Positions 12,111-22,804 are shown, counted from the stretch's first letter. The stretch: DNA of 64,000 bases from Diphasiastrum complanatum (GCA_029204225.1 CM055110.1:22212881-22276880), one strand, 5' to 3'. Program-made: numbers and translations. Notes: generated by a model from the sequence alone, not told the origin.

Positions 12111-14572
12111 ATGTCTTCTACCGATACTTCCCAGTCTCCGCGCTATACTATCCATCGTGATGTCCCATCTGCAACGGACATCATGATTCTTTCTAGCACA
12201 AGCATGGTCACTCAGTGGATGACCCTTGCGGAGCCTCTACTCACTGCAATGGGTATTCATGAGAGAGCCTTTTCGGGTCGTATCAATATGGATTTCATCA
12301 CTCTTGCCTTCAGTACGTGGAAGGAAGAGAAATCCAAATTCTATATCACTTTCCAGGGAGCCACACACAAAGTGCGCGTCACTGAGGCCGCACTTGCAGC
12401 TATAGGAATATCATCTGGTACGCAGGCCTCACCAAATCACAAGCACGCCAAACAGGCCATCAAGCCATTTATTGACCTCACCAACGATTTGCACTGGACT
12501 AATGATGGCTACCTTCTGGAAGCCATCACTGAGCCTTCCATCCACGTAGTTGCCCATCTATTGAATAATTTCCTGATGGTTGGCAACCTCAGGAAAGACC
12601 GCATCACACTTCACAGGATAGTGGAGTCCCACACTAAGTTGGCCAAAGCCCCTCTTGAACCATATAATTGGTTCAAGACTGTTTCTGGTGAGCTCAAGCG
12701 AGCTATTAAGGCCAATACAAAGCAGCAGTTCGTTGTTGGCTCTTTATTGTCCCTCTTAGCCGCTTCTCACTTAGAAAACAGAATCCATGGCTTCCACCTG
12801 GATTCCGTGCTTTCGGTTTACGAAGAAGCACCGGCAGAATCATCCCATCAGGCCTCAAGCTCTCATAGTCGTCGTCGTCCACGCAGCGAGATCATAATTC
12901 CTGACTCGCCTTTTGCGTCACGACGTCGCACTAGGCATACCTCGTCAGCTGCGCTTCCACCCCCTGCTGCTATTCGCACTGAACTTCCCATTCCCCTCGC
13001 CTCTTATTCTTCCCTCGCCTCTGCTCCTATACAAGGACAGTCTGTGACCATTGGGCCTACCATTCCCATCACAGCTGCCTAGGCCGCCTCACCCCCGCAC
13101 ACCGAAGCAACCTCACCCAACACACAGTTCTTCATGGATATGTTCAATGATTCTGACCCCCTTGGGGCCACCGAAATCTTTGAAATGCCCCAGAGCCCAG
13201 CGCCCTTTGAACCCCAATCCCCTGGAAGAGGATTCGGGCATATCCATGAATCTACTACTGGTGTCGAAGATGCTAGCCAGCAGCCACCCACACAGGGTAG
13301 CCCAGCCACACTTCGGGTCGACACAGCTGTAAAGTCACCAAAGCAGTTCAACGCCACGGTGCCTGAAGGGTTTGAAGAGGAGGATACTTTTGAAGAAGAA
13401 GAGACCGTGGCACCTATTCCACGCCTACCAAGGACAGTACCATCAGGTTCTCCTGCTACTGCCACCTCCACGACCGTAGATTCTTGTGCTGCTCTAGGGT
13501 TGGTTTCAAGCCTTGGGCAAGTGATCCAGTCTATGCTGGATAAGAAGAAGGAAATGGAGCAGAGGATCTCTGATCTAGGATCCGAAAACACTCTGATCAG
13601 CCAGAAAATTGTCCAGCTGGATCGAGAGTTAAAGATAGCCAAACAACATGAAGATAAGGCAGAAAGCGAAAAGAAGTTGGCCCAGCAACAAGCTGATCGC
13701 TTGGAAACCTACATCAGCTCCCTGCAAAACGCCCTGACAACCGCACAGGATCAGGTAGATAAGGCAGTGCAAGATACCAAGCAACAGGTGCAGTTGCTGA
13801 AGGGGCAATTACAGATGGCCGAACAAGATCGCACACGGCTTCAAGGTGAATTGGATGTGACCACCCTTGAGCATGATGCCTATCTGCAAACGCAAATACC
13901 AAATCATCCGGTCACACCGACGGAGATTGCGTATTTATTCAAGAAAGTGGAAACATACAAAGTGGCCCTTCAGGGATTCCAAGGCTGCTTTGATAGGTTC
14001 AAAGGAGCAGCTTCAACCAAGTTGGCAAAGGCAAAAGAGACCATCACCGCCTATGAATTTAAGACCTCGAGATCGAGGCCGGCAAAGAATTGGACAAAAT
14101 ACCTGCACTGGGAGAGCAGCCGGCATGGAGAATCACGGTTTTTGAGAAAACTCCGGAATCAATTAGGAGTTACGTCGCCAGCCCTCGCCAGTTGCGGGTA
14201 GATCCTTATTACATGCCAATGCCGCAAAGACATAAATGGAAAGATTTGGGATTGGCTATGGACAAAATCACCATCCATACGCCCAATTGGCCAATCATCC
14301 ATCAGCCTTACAGCTGGAACATTTCAGTGGACTTCCACCGTGCCTTACAAGCATATCAGAGAGAGTATGTCCACTCTCCGGATCCAACGGTGCGACAATC
14401 GACAATGTTTGCTAAAGATCTAACTCTGTTGGCGTCAGTGGCAACCAAATGGGACGATTGCCTTCCTACCCTGGCATTCGATCCAAATAAGCCGATGGCC
14501 TCAGAGCAAATCAAAGATCAGCTGCCGATTGCTCGACTTTATTTCCGCGCAGCTATGATGGGAGGCTCTTGA
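12111..14572 (+). pseudogene. RLG-2 third ORF: about 820-codon protein with central coiled coil
   Basis: The ATG at 12111 opens a 323-codon frame ending in a TAG at 13080. The same frame then stays open to 14201, and after one frameshift near 14060 a neighbouring frame continues to 14572. The three parts make one long ORF with a single stop and a single frameshift. Residues about 1-230 are a globular, Leu-rich domain ('VTQWMTLAEPLLTAMGI', 'KVRVTEAALAAIGI', 'HLLNNFLMVGNL'), similar in feel to plant transposon-associated N-terminal domains. Next come a Ser/Pro/Arg linker and an acidic linker, then a heptad-rich coiled coil (13500-13890) and a C-terminal globular part. I see no signal peptide or membrane segment, so a classical envelope is not supported. 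Function unknown. Confidence 0.7.
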
Positions 14573-14784
14573 GAATCCTGCTTCACCTCATGGACAACTT
14601 CCAAGTGGATTGCCGGAGCCCACCGTTGTTTCCTGCCACACAACTTGGATTTCAATACTGCATGCCTTGACTTTACGGAGAAGGTGCAATATCATTTAAT
14701 TAAGATTCGGCGCGAAGCCAATAAAAGTCCCCAATAACTGCATATTGCAGTCGTGAGACCGCCACTAGTTTTGGTGGGGGATAC
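14573..14784 (+). other. RLG-2 3' untranslated region and polypurine tract
   Basis: The 200 bp after the third ORF are non-coding. They end in TTTTGGTGGGGGA (14769-14781), a polypurine-type tract three bases before the LTR start, the expected plus-strand priming site. Confidence 0.65.
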
Positions 14785-15758
14785 TGTTGGAGGCTTTGCG
14801 GATCCCAAGGCAACCCTAACCCTAGCTAATAAGTGAGAGGGATTTGGCACCCTGCGTGTGTAAGTCCAACCCAATGATCACATAGTTATTTGATTAATTA
14901 GAATGTTAATAAAAGGACTTTAGGCCTTTTTGCGGGACTTTTAATGTCGCAAGGCCTAAATGTCAAGTTAGTGAACTAAGTTGGGTTTCCCTCCAATTTT
15001 GATGGTTCCCACACTTTTTTAAATTTGAATAAAAAGAGAGGCAAGACTGGACCAATAGGATTCAGAGGCCAGGGTCCTCCTCTCTACTATAAAAAGGGAC
15101 CAACTTGAGTTGCTCCTGATGTTCATTTCCTCATTTCAATAAAGCAGATTGGTTCTCTTTAGAAATGGATTGATGAATGTCCTTGCTCTTCCTCTCTTTT
15201 CCTCCATTTCTCATGCTTTCTTTGTGTTAATGGATGTTAGTGTTAGATCCTCCATTCATGTTGAAATCTGAACTATACTATCGCTCTCATGGGAACGAAC
15301 CTCCGCGTGACAACTAACTCCGTCTCTTTGGTGCTAGATTGACTAGATCTTGGATTCAGGTTAGGCAAGGAAAGAAACCCACTACAAACACTTTCACAAG
15401 ATGATGAGTACTTCCTTGGAGTTGCTCCAGCTCTTCAATAGCCATAGGTGCTCGTGCTTGCTTCACTAGCAAATTGCATGAAGTTCGCATTGGATTCCGT
15501 GGACATTCCTTCCACATGCATCCTACCAAGTAACCAAAGCAAAACTTTCTTATTTGGAACACTCTTGGTCATGCAACAATAGCAACAAAGATCGCTGGCC
15601 CCTTCTAAACATCGGATTGCCCATACAATCGTTGTCCCTTCTTACAAAGGTCACCACAGGCCGGTGACGTAGCCATTTCAGTAATTACAATAATTACAAA
15701 ACGTACATGTGTCTTTGAAAACTGTAAATAACCGGGACAGGGAGTAAAGGCTCTAACA
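14785..15758 (+). repeat. 3' LTR of RLG-2 (974 bp)
   Basis: It starts TGTTGGAG and ends CTCTAACA, giving TG...CA ends with 7 of 8 matching inverted bases. It follows a polypurine tract. LINE-A coding sequence resumes, in the right frame, directly after it. The LTR contains a TATA box and an AATAAA signal. A related LTR fragment is found on the minus strand at 19757-20097. Confidence 0.7.
15086..15143 (+). promoter_or_regulatory. LTR promoter (TATA) and AATAAA signal
   Basis: CTATAAAAAGG lies near 15086-15096 and AATAAA at 15138-15143, about 45 bp downstream. That is the compact U3/R layout of plant LTRs. Transcription would start around 15115-15125. Confidence 0.5.
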
Positions 15759-18700
15759 GAAGGCCATCACACGACTCCATTCCCATAAAGCCAAAGGCAT
15801 TAATGAGCTAGAGGCTGAACTTCTAAAGTATGCTCCCGACATCCTCTCCATTCTATTCAACCGAGCTATCACCTCTGATTTTCCCTCTCCATGGTCTACG
15901 AACGTCATTCACCCTATCCATAAAGGCGGGGACCCCATGAAAGCTGACAACTACCACACCATTATGATCAGCCACCTCTTCGCCAAAGTCTATGGTTCTA
16001 TCCTACCTTCAGAGATTAGTACAGAGATGGATGCCAGATCACTCTATGCCATTGGACAGACGGGTTTCAGACCGAGATATACTACATGGGATCATATCTT
16101 TACTTTGAGGTCCATCATTGAGGAGGCTAAGGCCAAGAGGGAGCGTGTATACTGCTGCTTTGTGGATTTCCGCAAGGCCTTTGATTCTGTGCCTAGGCAT
16201 CTATTGATACAAAGACTTCACATTGGATAACCCTTCCTCTCCATTCTATTCAACCGAGCTGTCACCTCTGATTTTCCCTCTCCATGGTCCACGAACCTCA
16301 TTCACCCTATCCATAAAGGCGGGGACCCCATGAAAGCTGACAACTACCACACCATTATGATCAGCCACCTCTTCGCCAAAGTCTATGGTTCTATCCTACA
16401 GTCAGAGATTAGTACAGAGATGGATGCCAAATCACTCTATGTCATTGGACAGACGGGTTTCAGATCGGGATATACTACATGGGATCATATCTTTACTTTG
16501 AGGTCCATCATTGAGGAGGCTAAGGCCAAGAGGGAGCGTGTATACTGCTGTTTTGTGGATTTCCGCAAGGCCTTTGATTCTGTGCCTCGGCATCTATTGA
16601 TACAGAGACTTCACATCGGATCACCCTTCCTCTCCATTCTATTCAACTGAGCTGTCACCTCTGATTTTCCCTCTCCATGGTCCACGAACCTCATTCACCC
16701 TATCCATGAAGGCGGGGACCCCATGAAAGCTGACAACTACCACACCATTATGATCAGCCGCCCCTTCGCCAAAGTCTACGGTTCTATCCTACAGTCAGAG
16801 ATTAGTACATAGATGGATGCCAGATCACTCTATGCCATTGGACAGATGGGTTTTAGACCGGGATATACTACATGGGATCATATCTTTACTTTGAGGTCCA
16901 TTATTGAGGAGGCTAAGGCCAAGAGGGAGCGTGTATACTGCTGCTTTGTGGATTTCCGCAAGGCCTTTGATTCTGTGCCTAGGCATCTATTGATACAAAG
17001 ACTTCACATGGGATCACCCTTCCTCTCCGTTCTATTCAACCGAGCTGTCACCTCTGATTTTCCCTCTCCATGGTCCACGAACCTCATTCACCCTATCCAT
17101 AAAGGCGGGGACCCCATGAAAGCTGACAACTACCACACCATTATGATCAACCACCTCTTCGCCAAAGTCTATGGTTCTATCCTACAGTCAGAGATTAGTA
17201 CAGAGATGGACGCCAAATCACTCTATGCCATTGGACAGATGGGTTTCAGACCGGGAAATACTACATGGGATCATATCTTTACTTTGAGGTCCATCATTGA
17301 GGAGGCTAAGGCCAAGAGGGAGCGTGTATACTGCTGCTTTGTGTATTTCCGCAAGGCCTTTGATTCTGTGCCTAGGCATCTATTGATAGAGAGACTTCAC
17401 GATCAGGACTTTTAGGATACTATACAGGCAGTAGTAGCATTGTACAGGCAAGTTATTGGCAGGGTCCGACTATCAGGAGTTATTTCACCAGAGGTGGTTA
17501 GTACTATTGGGGTCAAACAGGGATGTCCACTCTCTCCTACACCTTTTGGTCTTTATATTGACAAGCTGGAGCATGTTATACGGAGTGATGGAGGGGAGAG
17601 ATGTACACTGGGCGACCTCATTATTGCTATCCTCCTGTATGCCGATGATTTTGCTTTCACGGTGGTTTTGCTTTCACGGACGAGAGAGAGTTTGCAGCGA
17701 CACTTAGACGCTCTTTCTTTCTGCACACGGTGGGGTTTGTCAGTGAATGTGGCCAAGACTTAGGTTATGGTGTTCAACACCTCTAGGTCTTTCACGATGC
17801 GGCAGGAAGGTCTTTCATGATGCGGCAGGAGCTTCTATGGGATGGTCATCCACTGGAGGTTGTTGATTCATATACATATCTAGGGGTGCTATTTTCGGGG
17901 CCCACGTTCAGCATGAGACATTCAGCTATTTCTCGTGTACGGAAGGGCTATGCCTCACTGGTAGATTTGGAGAGACTATGCTTCAGTTCACACATCAGAG
18001 ATGCGACCAGTAAGTGTCGACTCTTTGATACTATGGTTGTGCCCTCAGCTATGTATGCTTCCCCCGAGACATGGAGCACTGGTTTGACAGCTACTGATTG
18101 GACATATATCTCCCGACTCCATATTCGTTTGCTCTCCAGGATGATATGGGCTAAGCCCTCAATACCACACCAGATTATATCGGCGGAGTTCGCGGTCCCC
18201 CCCATTCAGATTGAGGCCTTATTCCATATTGTGACTTCTATACAGAGGTTGAATGATCTTCAAGACGGGTGTACACACTATGCTGTTGCGGCTCTATCCT
18301 CATCCCGGCGCCTACACTCAGAGGGACACCTTTTCTCATGGTATTCTTAGGCTTGTCGTCTCCTCTCCACATTGGGTATCCAGATCACTGACCTACCTGC
18401 GGGCACCCACCAGTACATCAGAGGCCTCCTCTACAGATCATATCTTCATATCACTTGGCAGGGTCCATTTGGGACCAAGAGTGATTTTTATCGTACACAC
18501 TTTCTATCTCTTGATCCAGCTGGCTGCCCCATAGTATCTGGTTACTTGCTAAGGAGTATATCACACAGACTACGGATAGAGATGGGTCAGTTTCGGATTT
18601 CTTCACATCAACTGGCCATTGAGACCGGCAGATACAGTGGCACCCCACGAGAGGACTGGCTTTGTAGCATGTGTTCTATGCATGAGATTGAGGACGAATC

Positions 18701-18837
18701 ACATTCCTCTTCAGATGTCCAGCCTACTATGAGATTCGGGGGAGGTACTACTGCTTGTTCAGAGAGCACCCAGTTACACTTTCTACGTTGATATCCTATG
18801 AGGACCCCGGATGTGTCGCATTGATGATCCGGGAGAT
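15759..18837 (+). pseudogene. LINE-A ORF2, part 2: RT and C-terminal region
   Basis: The ORF2 frame resumes with 'KAITRLHSHKAKGINELEAELL'-like sequence and continues through non-LTR RT: 'PHKGGDP'-type fingers, 'QTGFRPRYTTWDHIFTLR', motif A 'CFVDFRKAFDSV', 'GVKQGCPLSPT' (near 17507) and 'LLYADD' (near 17635). It then has the thumb ('YLGVLFSGP'), a C-terminal Cys/His segment ('CSMCSMHE') and the conserved end 'YEDPGCVALMIREM'. The finger-to-motif-A block is present four times in tandem. A 12-bp in-frame insertion repeating nearby sequence sits right after YADD. A 23-bp tandem duplication at 17785-17830 shifts the frame. The last fingers copy has Tyr in place of the motif A Asp (FVYF). Confidence 0.85.
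15843..17401 (+). repeat. 393-bp in-frame tandem repeat (4 copies) inside LINE-A RT
   Basis: Copies start at 15843, 16236, 16629 and 17022, the last about 380 bp long. The ATG of the inner 'MKADNYH' codons recurs at 15937, 16330, 16723 and 17116, exactly 393 bp (131 codons) apart. The copies differ by few substitutions. Stops are found at 16228 (TAA), 16648 (TGA) and near 16809 (TAG). The unit covers RT fingers through motif A. Confidence 0.95.
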
Positions 18838-19753
18838 GTCAGACTTGGGGAGTGCTTGCGTTAATCAAGCAACAAGCATTCCAAATCTCCACTCTAGAGA
18901 ATACGGTTTTGGCAATATTGTGACTCCACCAAGGTACCCCATATCCAGAACATGGACAAGATTTTGGTGGATATTCAAAGGCAAATCAACATCCAAGTTG
19001 CCACCATTGCATCCATCCAAGATGTCGAAGAAGAGGACACCCAAGATCAGCCGCAACCGCACACGAAAACATGGGCCGATGTTCTCAAAGGCAACATAGC
19101 TCCCGTTTCACTCATATCAGCTACTTTCAATGAAAATCGAATACGGGAACGAAAAGCCCTAAATGTTCGTGTACGTGTGGACTCCCGAACATGCAAGACG
19201 CTATCGGAGAAGCTAAACAATTTTTGACAGACACGCTCCACCATCATGATACCGGCTTGGACGAGGCTTGGCGTACCAAAAGGATGCAAAAACCCTAGTA
19301 ATCCGCTTCTCATCAGCAACAGATAGGCGAGATGCACTTCGTCAGCGAGCCACTCTAAAGGGTACTCAGATTTTCCTGGATGAAGACCTAACCTACGTAC
19401 AGGTGGAAGAATGGAAGAAAGCTCTCCAACAAGCAAAAGACATGGGAAAACGTCTCATCTACAAAGATGGGACAATGCGCTTCGTGGAAATTAAAAAGGG
19501 AATAGAGAAAGTAGAAGTAGAAGTAGAGTTAGAGAAATGAGGAGGATTCAGTTGATCTGTAAATGGTCATAATGCCATGTTTCTTGAACTATGTTGTCTC
19601 CTCATAGGTTTTAAATAGTATTTTCCCAGTTAACAGTGTTTACGGCACTGACCCGTCTTGGTAAAACATACTTGACATGTACTTCCCCGTCTTATATGCC
19701 TTTGGGCATGGAAAAGACGTTAAACAAGCTTTCTTTCTTTCTTTCTCTCTCTC
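18838..19753 (+). mobile_element. ORF1-only LINE remnant with CT-rich 3' tail
   Basis: A LINE ORF1 fragment (18952-19540) is followed directly by a 3' untranslated region and the family 3' end (a GGCATGGAAAAGACG-type motif near 19705). It closes with a (CTTT)n(CT)n tail at about 19730-19753. No ORF2 lies between ORF1 and the tail. Confidence 0.65.
18952..19540 (+). pseudogene. LINE ORF1 protein remnant
   Basis: The frame opened at 18952 (to 19227) encodes 'TWADVLKGN', an 'LISATFNENRIRERKALNVRVRV' stretch, and, after a frameshift near 19220, 'RFSSATDRRDALRQRATLKG' and 'FLDEDLTYVQVEEWKKALQQ'. It aligns through its length with the ORF1 of LINE-B (51690-51122). The C-terminal 'DLT..Q.EE.KKA..EA...G' pattern resembles the C-terminal nucleic-acid-binding domain of L1-type ORF1 proteins. 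It presumably bound LINE RNA. Confidence 0.7.
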
Positions 19754-19756
19754 ACT

Positions 19757-20097
19757 CACAAAAATAGAAACAATAATCAAATCCAACAATTCACAAATCC
19801 AAATAACATCAAGATAGCACAAAAACATGAGAGATGGAGAAAGATGAAGAGCAAGGACATCCAATTTGCAAAATGGCACCTGCTTTGATTGAACATGAAA
19901 TATGAAATATAATGTACCACTATTTATAGTGGATTTTGGGCAGTTGGCCTCCATGGCTATTGGCCAATCTCTACCTCCCTTATTATTTGAATTTGAATCT
20001 AAATGGGAAAGGACCCTCCAATCACTAACCTGAGTTTTAGGCCTCTAAAGTATTTACTCACGTAAATAGCCTCAAAGTCACCTTTATTGTTCAACGC
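19757..20097 (-). repeat. LTR fragment related to the RLG-2 LTR
   Basis: On the minus strand this segment aligns with the RLG-2 3' LTR. Both have a GGCCTAAA word, a GACTGGACCAATAG-like word, a TATA region (CACTATAAATAG) and then GGATGTCCTTGCTCTTC followed by pyrimidine-rich sequence. It is truncated on both sides: by the LINE tail at 19753 and by the 780-bp duplication at 20098. Confidence 0.6.
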
Positions 20098-21655
20098 ATG
20101 TCAGCCAGCCTATTGCCCAGTTTCAGTGCACTTCTGACCAAGGATTCAACGTTGTTTGAGAAACTTTTCCAGTGCATTTCAGCCTGTAGAATCAGCGCAC
20201 ATGTAGGTGCCATCAACCCTAAGAATCAGACCTTTGAAATCGAAGAAACGGGCACACAGTTCTCAGCATGTTTAATGCTTCATTATTGAACTATTTCTAA
20301 AGAATTTCCAGCGCCCGCGCCCTATTTTAGCCCTTTCCAACGCGCTATTTACTGATTTCTCAGCACTCCACCTTCTGGTTTTCCAGTGCACTCAGAGAGG
20401 GTGGTTTCCAGCTTGTGTCACAATCATTTTGGGCGCTTTCAGCCAACCACCCTAACCACCGATTCAGGTCTACCATAATCGAGTGCTGTCAGAGGCAGAT
20501 TGGGCATATTTTCTTGGCAACATGCAACCCAGCGATCAGGGCATGCAATAGTTTCAGCAGAAGGCGTCTTGTTTTTAAACCAAAATGAAGACCTGAGCAT
20601 GCAGTTCAAAGTTTGTTCCAGCAGACTGCGCCAAAGAGACTAGGAGTACTGTGAAGCTTTCAAGTCAACAACCTTGCCAGAGCCTTTTGAAAAGCTGAGG
20701 GATATCTTTAGCGTTTGCCTTGGCAAGTGGGCTCCGACTAGAGCTAAGTCTTTGTCTTTTGTCTCTTTCAGTTTGTTTAACATTTTAGCTTTCATCTTTG
20801 AACCGACATGACAACTCCTGAGGATAATCCACTTTCCCCAGGAAGAGCCATAGATGAGCTCGATGAAAAAGCCATAGATGTCAGCCAGCCTATTGCCCAG
20901 TTTCAGTGCACTTCTGACCAAGGATTCAACGTTGTTTGAGAAACTTTTCCAGTGCATTTCAGCCTGTAGAATCGGCGCACATGTAGGTGCCATCAACCCT
21001 AAGAATCAGACCTTTGAAATCGAAGAAATGGGCACACAGTTCTCAGCATGTTTAATGCTTCATTATTGAACTATTTCTAAAGAATTTCCAGCGCCCGCGC
21101 CCTACTTTAGCCCTTTCCAACGCACTATTTACTGATTTCTCAGCACTCCACCTTCTGGTTTTCCAGTGCACTCAGAGAGGGTGGTTTCCAGCTTGTGTCA
21201 CAATCATTTTGGGCGCTTTCAGCCAACCACCCTAACCACCGATTCAGGTCTACCATAATCGAGTGCTGTCAGAGGCAGATTGGGCATATTTTCTTGGCAA
21301 CATGCAACCCAGCGATCAGGGCATGCAATAGTTTCAGCAGAAGGCGTCTTGTTTTTAAACCAAAATGAAGACCTGAGCATGCAGTTCAAAGTTTGTTCCA
21401 GCAGACTGCGCCAAAGAGACTAGGAGTACTGTGAAGCTTTCAAGTCAACAACCTTGCCAGAGCCTTTTGAAAAGCTGAGGGATATCTTTAGCGTTTGCCT
21501 TGGCAAGTGGGCTCCGACTAGAGCTAAGTCTTTGTCTTTTGTCTCTTTCAGTTTGTTTAACATTTTAGCTTTCATCTTTGAACCGACATGAACTCCTGAG
21601 GATAATCCAGTTTCCCCAGGAAGAGCCATAGATGAGCTCGATGAAAAAGCCATTC
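20098..21655. repeat. 780-bp near-identical tandem duplication
   Basis: Copy 1 spans 20098-20877 and copy 2 spans 20878-21655. They differ by a handful of substitutions and a two-base deletion near 21590, so the duplication is recent relative to the surrounding decay. Each copy ends in an ATG (20808 and 21588) opening the same short coding start (TPEDNP.SPGRAIDELDEKA), likely the gag start of the LTR element that continues to 21957. The rest of the unit looks like leader sequence. Short open frames inside it on both strands show no recognisable domain. Confidence 0.9.
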
Positions 21656-21947
21656 GCTTTTAGAACGTATCTCCCGCAGTTCCCACAAATCCAGGAGATA
21701 GCAGACCAAACCCTAGTATTTTCACAGATTTAAAACCACCAACTTTTAATCGAAAAGAGAAAGACAAAAACGCAAACATACTTCAAACTTTTCTTAGCAA
21801 GTGGAAAAATATACATGCACTGAAACAAACCCCTGATTACTTGCAAGCCCTAGAAGCTAGTCTGTCCTTGGGTCGCATTCTTAGTTCTAGGGATACGCAG
21901 ACCCGTTTCATATCCAGATTTGTCTTAGAGGACCAAGACAACTCTTA
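21588..21947 (+). pseudogene. Gag N-terminal remnant of a gutted LTR element (RLX-1)
   Basis: After the duplicated ATG, a frame with one stop near 21661 encodes 'SPAVPTNPGDSRPNPSIF', 'LKPPTFNRKEKDKNANIL' and 'DYLQALEASLSLGRIL', then stops just before a polypurine tract. Its position between leader and polypurine tract suggests gag with all of pol deleted. The domain itself is not recognised with certainty. Confidence 0.5.
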
Positions 21948-21959
21948 AGGGGGAGGGAG

Positions 21960-22216
21960 TGGTACGAAACCGTAACTGTACCGAACCTAACAGTATTTCT
22001 AGTTGCAGCTTACCACCGGAGGGCAGAGGACGGTGTGGGTTAGTGGCATGCATGCCTACCATGCCATGCATGCATCATGAACGATTAGTGTCAATTGCAA
22101 CTGCCACCTACTGCATGCAAACCCACACTGAGCTAGGAGGGGCATTCTATAAGAGAATGCATTGCTGGGTGGATCAAACTAGCTTTCCCTTTCTTGTGGT
22201 TATGTTGTTCTTAACA
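21960..22216 (+). repeat. Short LTR (257 bp) flanked by polypurine tract and primer binding site
   Basis: The tract AAGGGGGAGGGA (21947-21958) directly precedes a TG start at 21960. The segment ends ...TTCTTAACA at 22216, and TGGTATCAGAGC follows at 22218-22229. The three landmarks are collinear on the plus strand. No second copy of this LTR is in the window. Confidence 0.6.
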
Positions 22217-22217
22217 T

Positions 22218-22229
22218 TGGTATCAGAGC
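22218..22229 (+). other. Primer binding site (initiator tRNA-Met type)
   Basis: TGGTATCAGAGC lies one base after the LTR end. It is the same 12-base word as the RLG-1 site on the other strand near 4489. Confidence 0.8.
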
Positions 22230-22249
22230 ATAGCCATACTAATCTCTCT

Positions 22250-22804
22250 GACATATGTCTCACTCACTCATCACATTCGAGGATCCACGGTACGTGGCAC
22301 TCATGGTACAAGAGATGTTCTTACTATGACAGGACCTATGGTAGACAGATTAGCGGAGTCACCTAGCACCACAGCTCCAAATTACATCCTTCCTTTTGAG
22401 GAGACCTAGGACAGATCTAGAGTCAGTCGATGTTGGTGATGATGATGATACACATGCACATACACACACATACTAGAGACAATGCATTAGACATAGTCAT
22501 GGTGCAGTCCGCCGAGCTATTTGGCCCACCATGTGGAGACATCTTCCAGGCGACGCCAGCAGCACACTCCAGCTCTACCTCCTGTAGCAGCTCGCATTAC
22601 ATCCTTCCTCATTCCCAGCAGGACATGATGATGATGACACCATATCATTAGATTATCATCTATATTGCACATGTTTTTATATTTCATATCTCAGTGCATA
22701 GTTTGATCCAGTTTAGTTTATATAGCAGTTTATGTAGATGCACTTTCTTTACTATTATCAGAGACATTTTTGGCTCCCACTAATACCACACACTTGATAT
22801 GTAT

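Larger units (their letters stand above)
5386..15758 (+). mobile_element. Ty3/gypsy retrotransposon RLG-2 with third ORF, inserted in LINE-A
   Basis: The order is leader, gag, three zinc knuckles, protease, RT, RNase H, integrase, a third long ORF, polypurine tract and 3' LTR. The integrase-last order, the 'DGGSGVN' protease and the RT wording ('FLDGFSGYNQVKIAP', 'GLCNAPSSFQRVM', 'YLDD') place it near the Athila/Tat side of plant Ty3/gypsy elements, some of which also carry an extra ORF. No copy of the 3' LTR is seen at the left end, so the 5' LTR seems to be missing. Several in-frame stops and frameshifts make it non-functional. Confidence 0.85.

Noticed and set aside
13080-13082. Programmed stop-codon readthrough in the RLG-2 third ORF
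   Set aside because: Possible because the frame stays open, but the following bases are not a recognised readthrough context, and similar stops in pol fit simple decay.
12111-14572. Retroviral-type envelope gene
   Set aside because: The position would fit, but there is no signal peptide, no membrane helix and no Cys-rich ectodomain. The coiled coil alone is not enough.
20640-20996. 118-codon minus-strand frame in the 780-bp duplication
   Set aside because: Spans the duplication junction and is antisense to the gag start. No domain.
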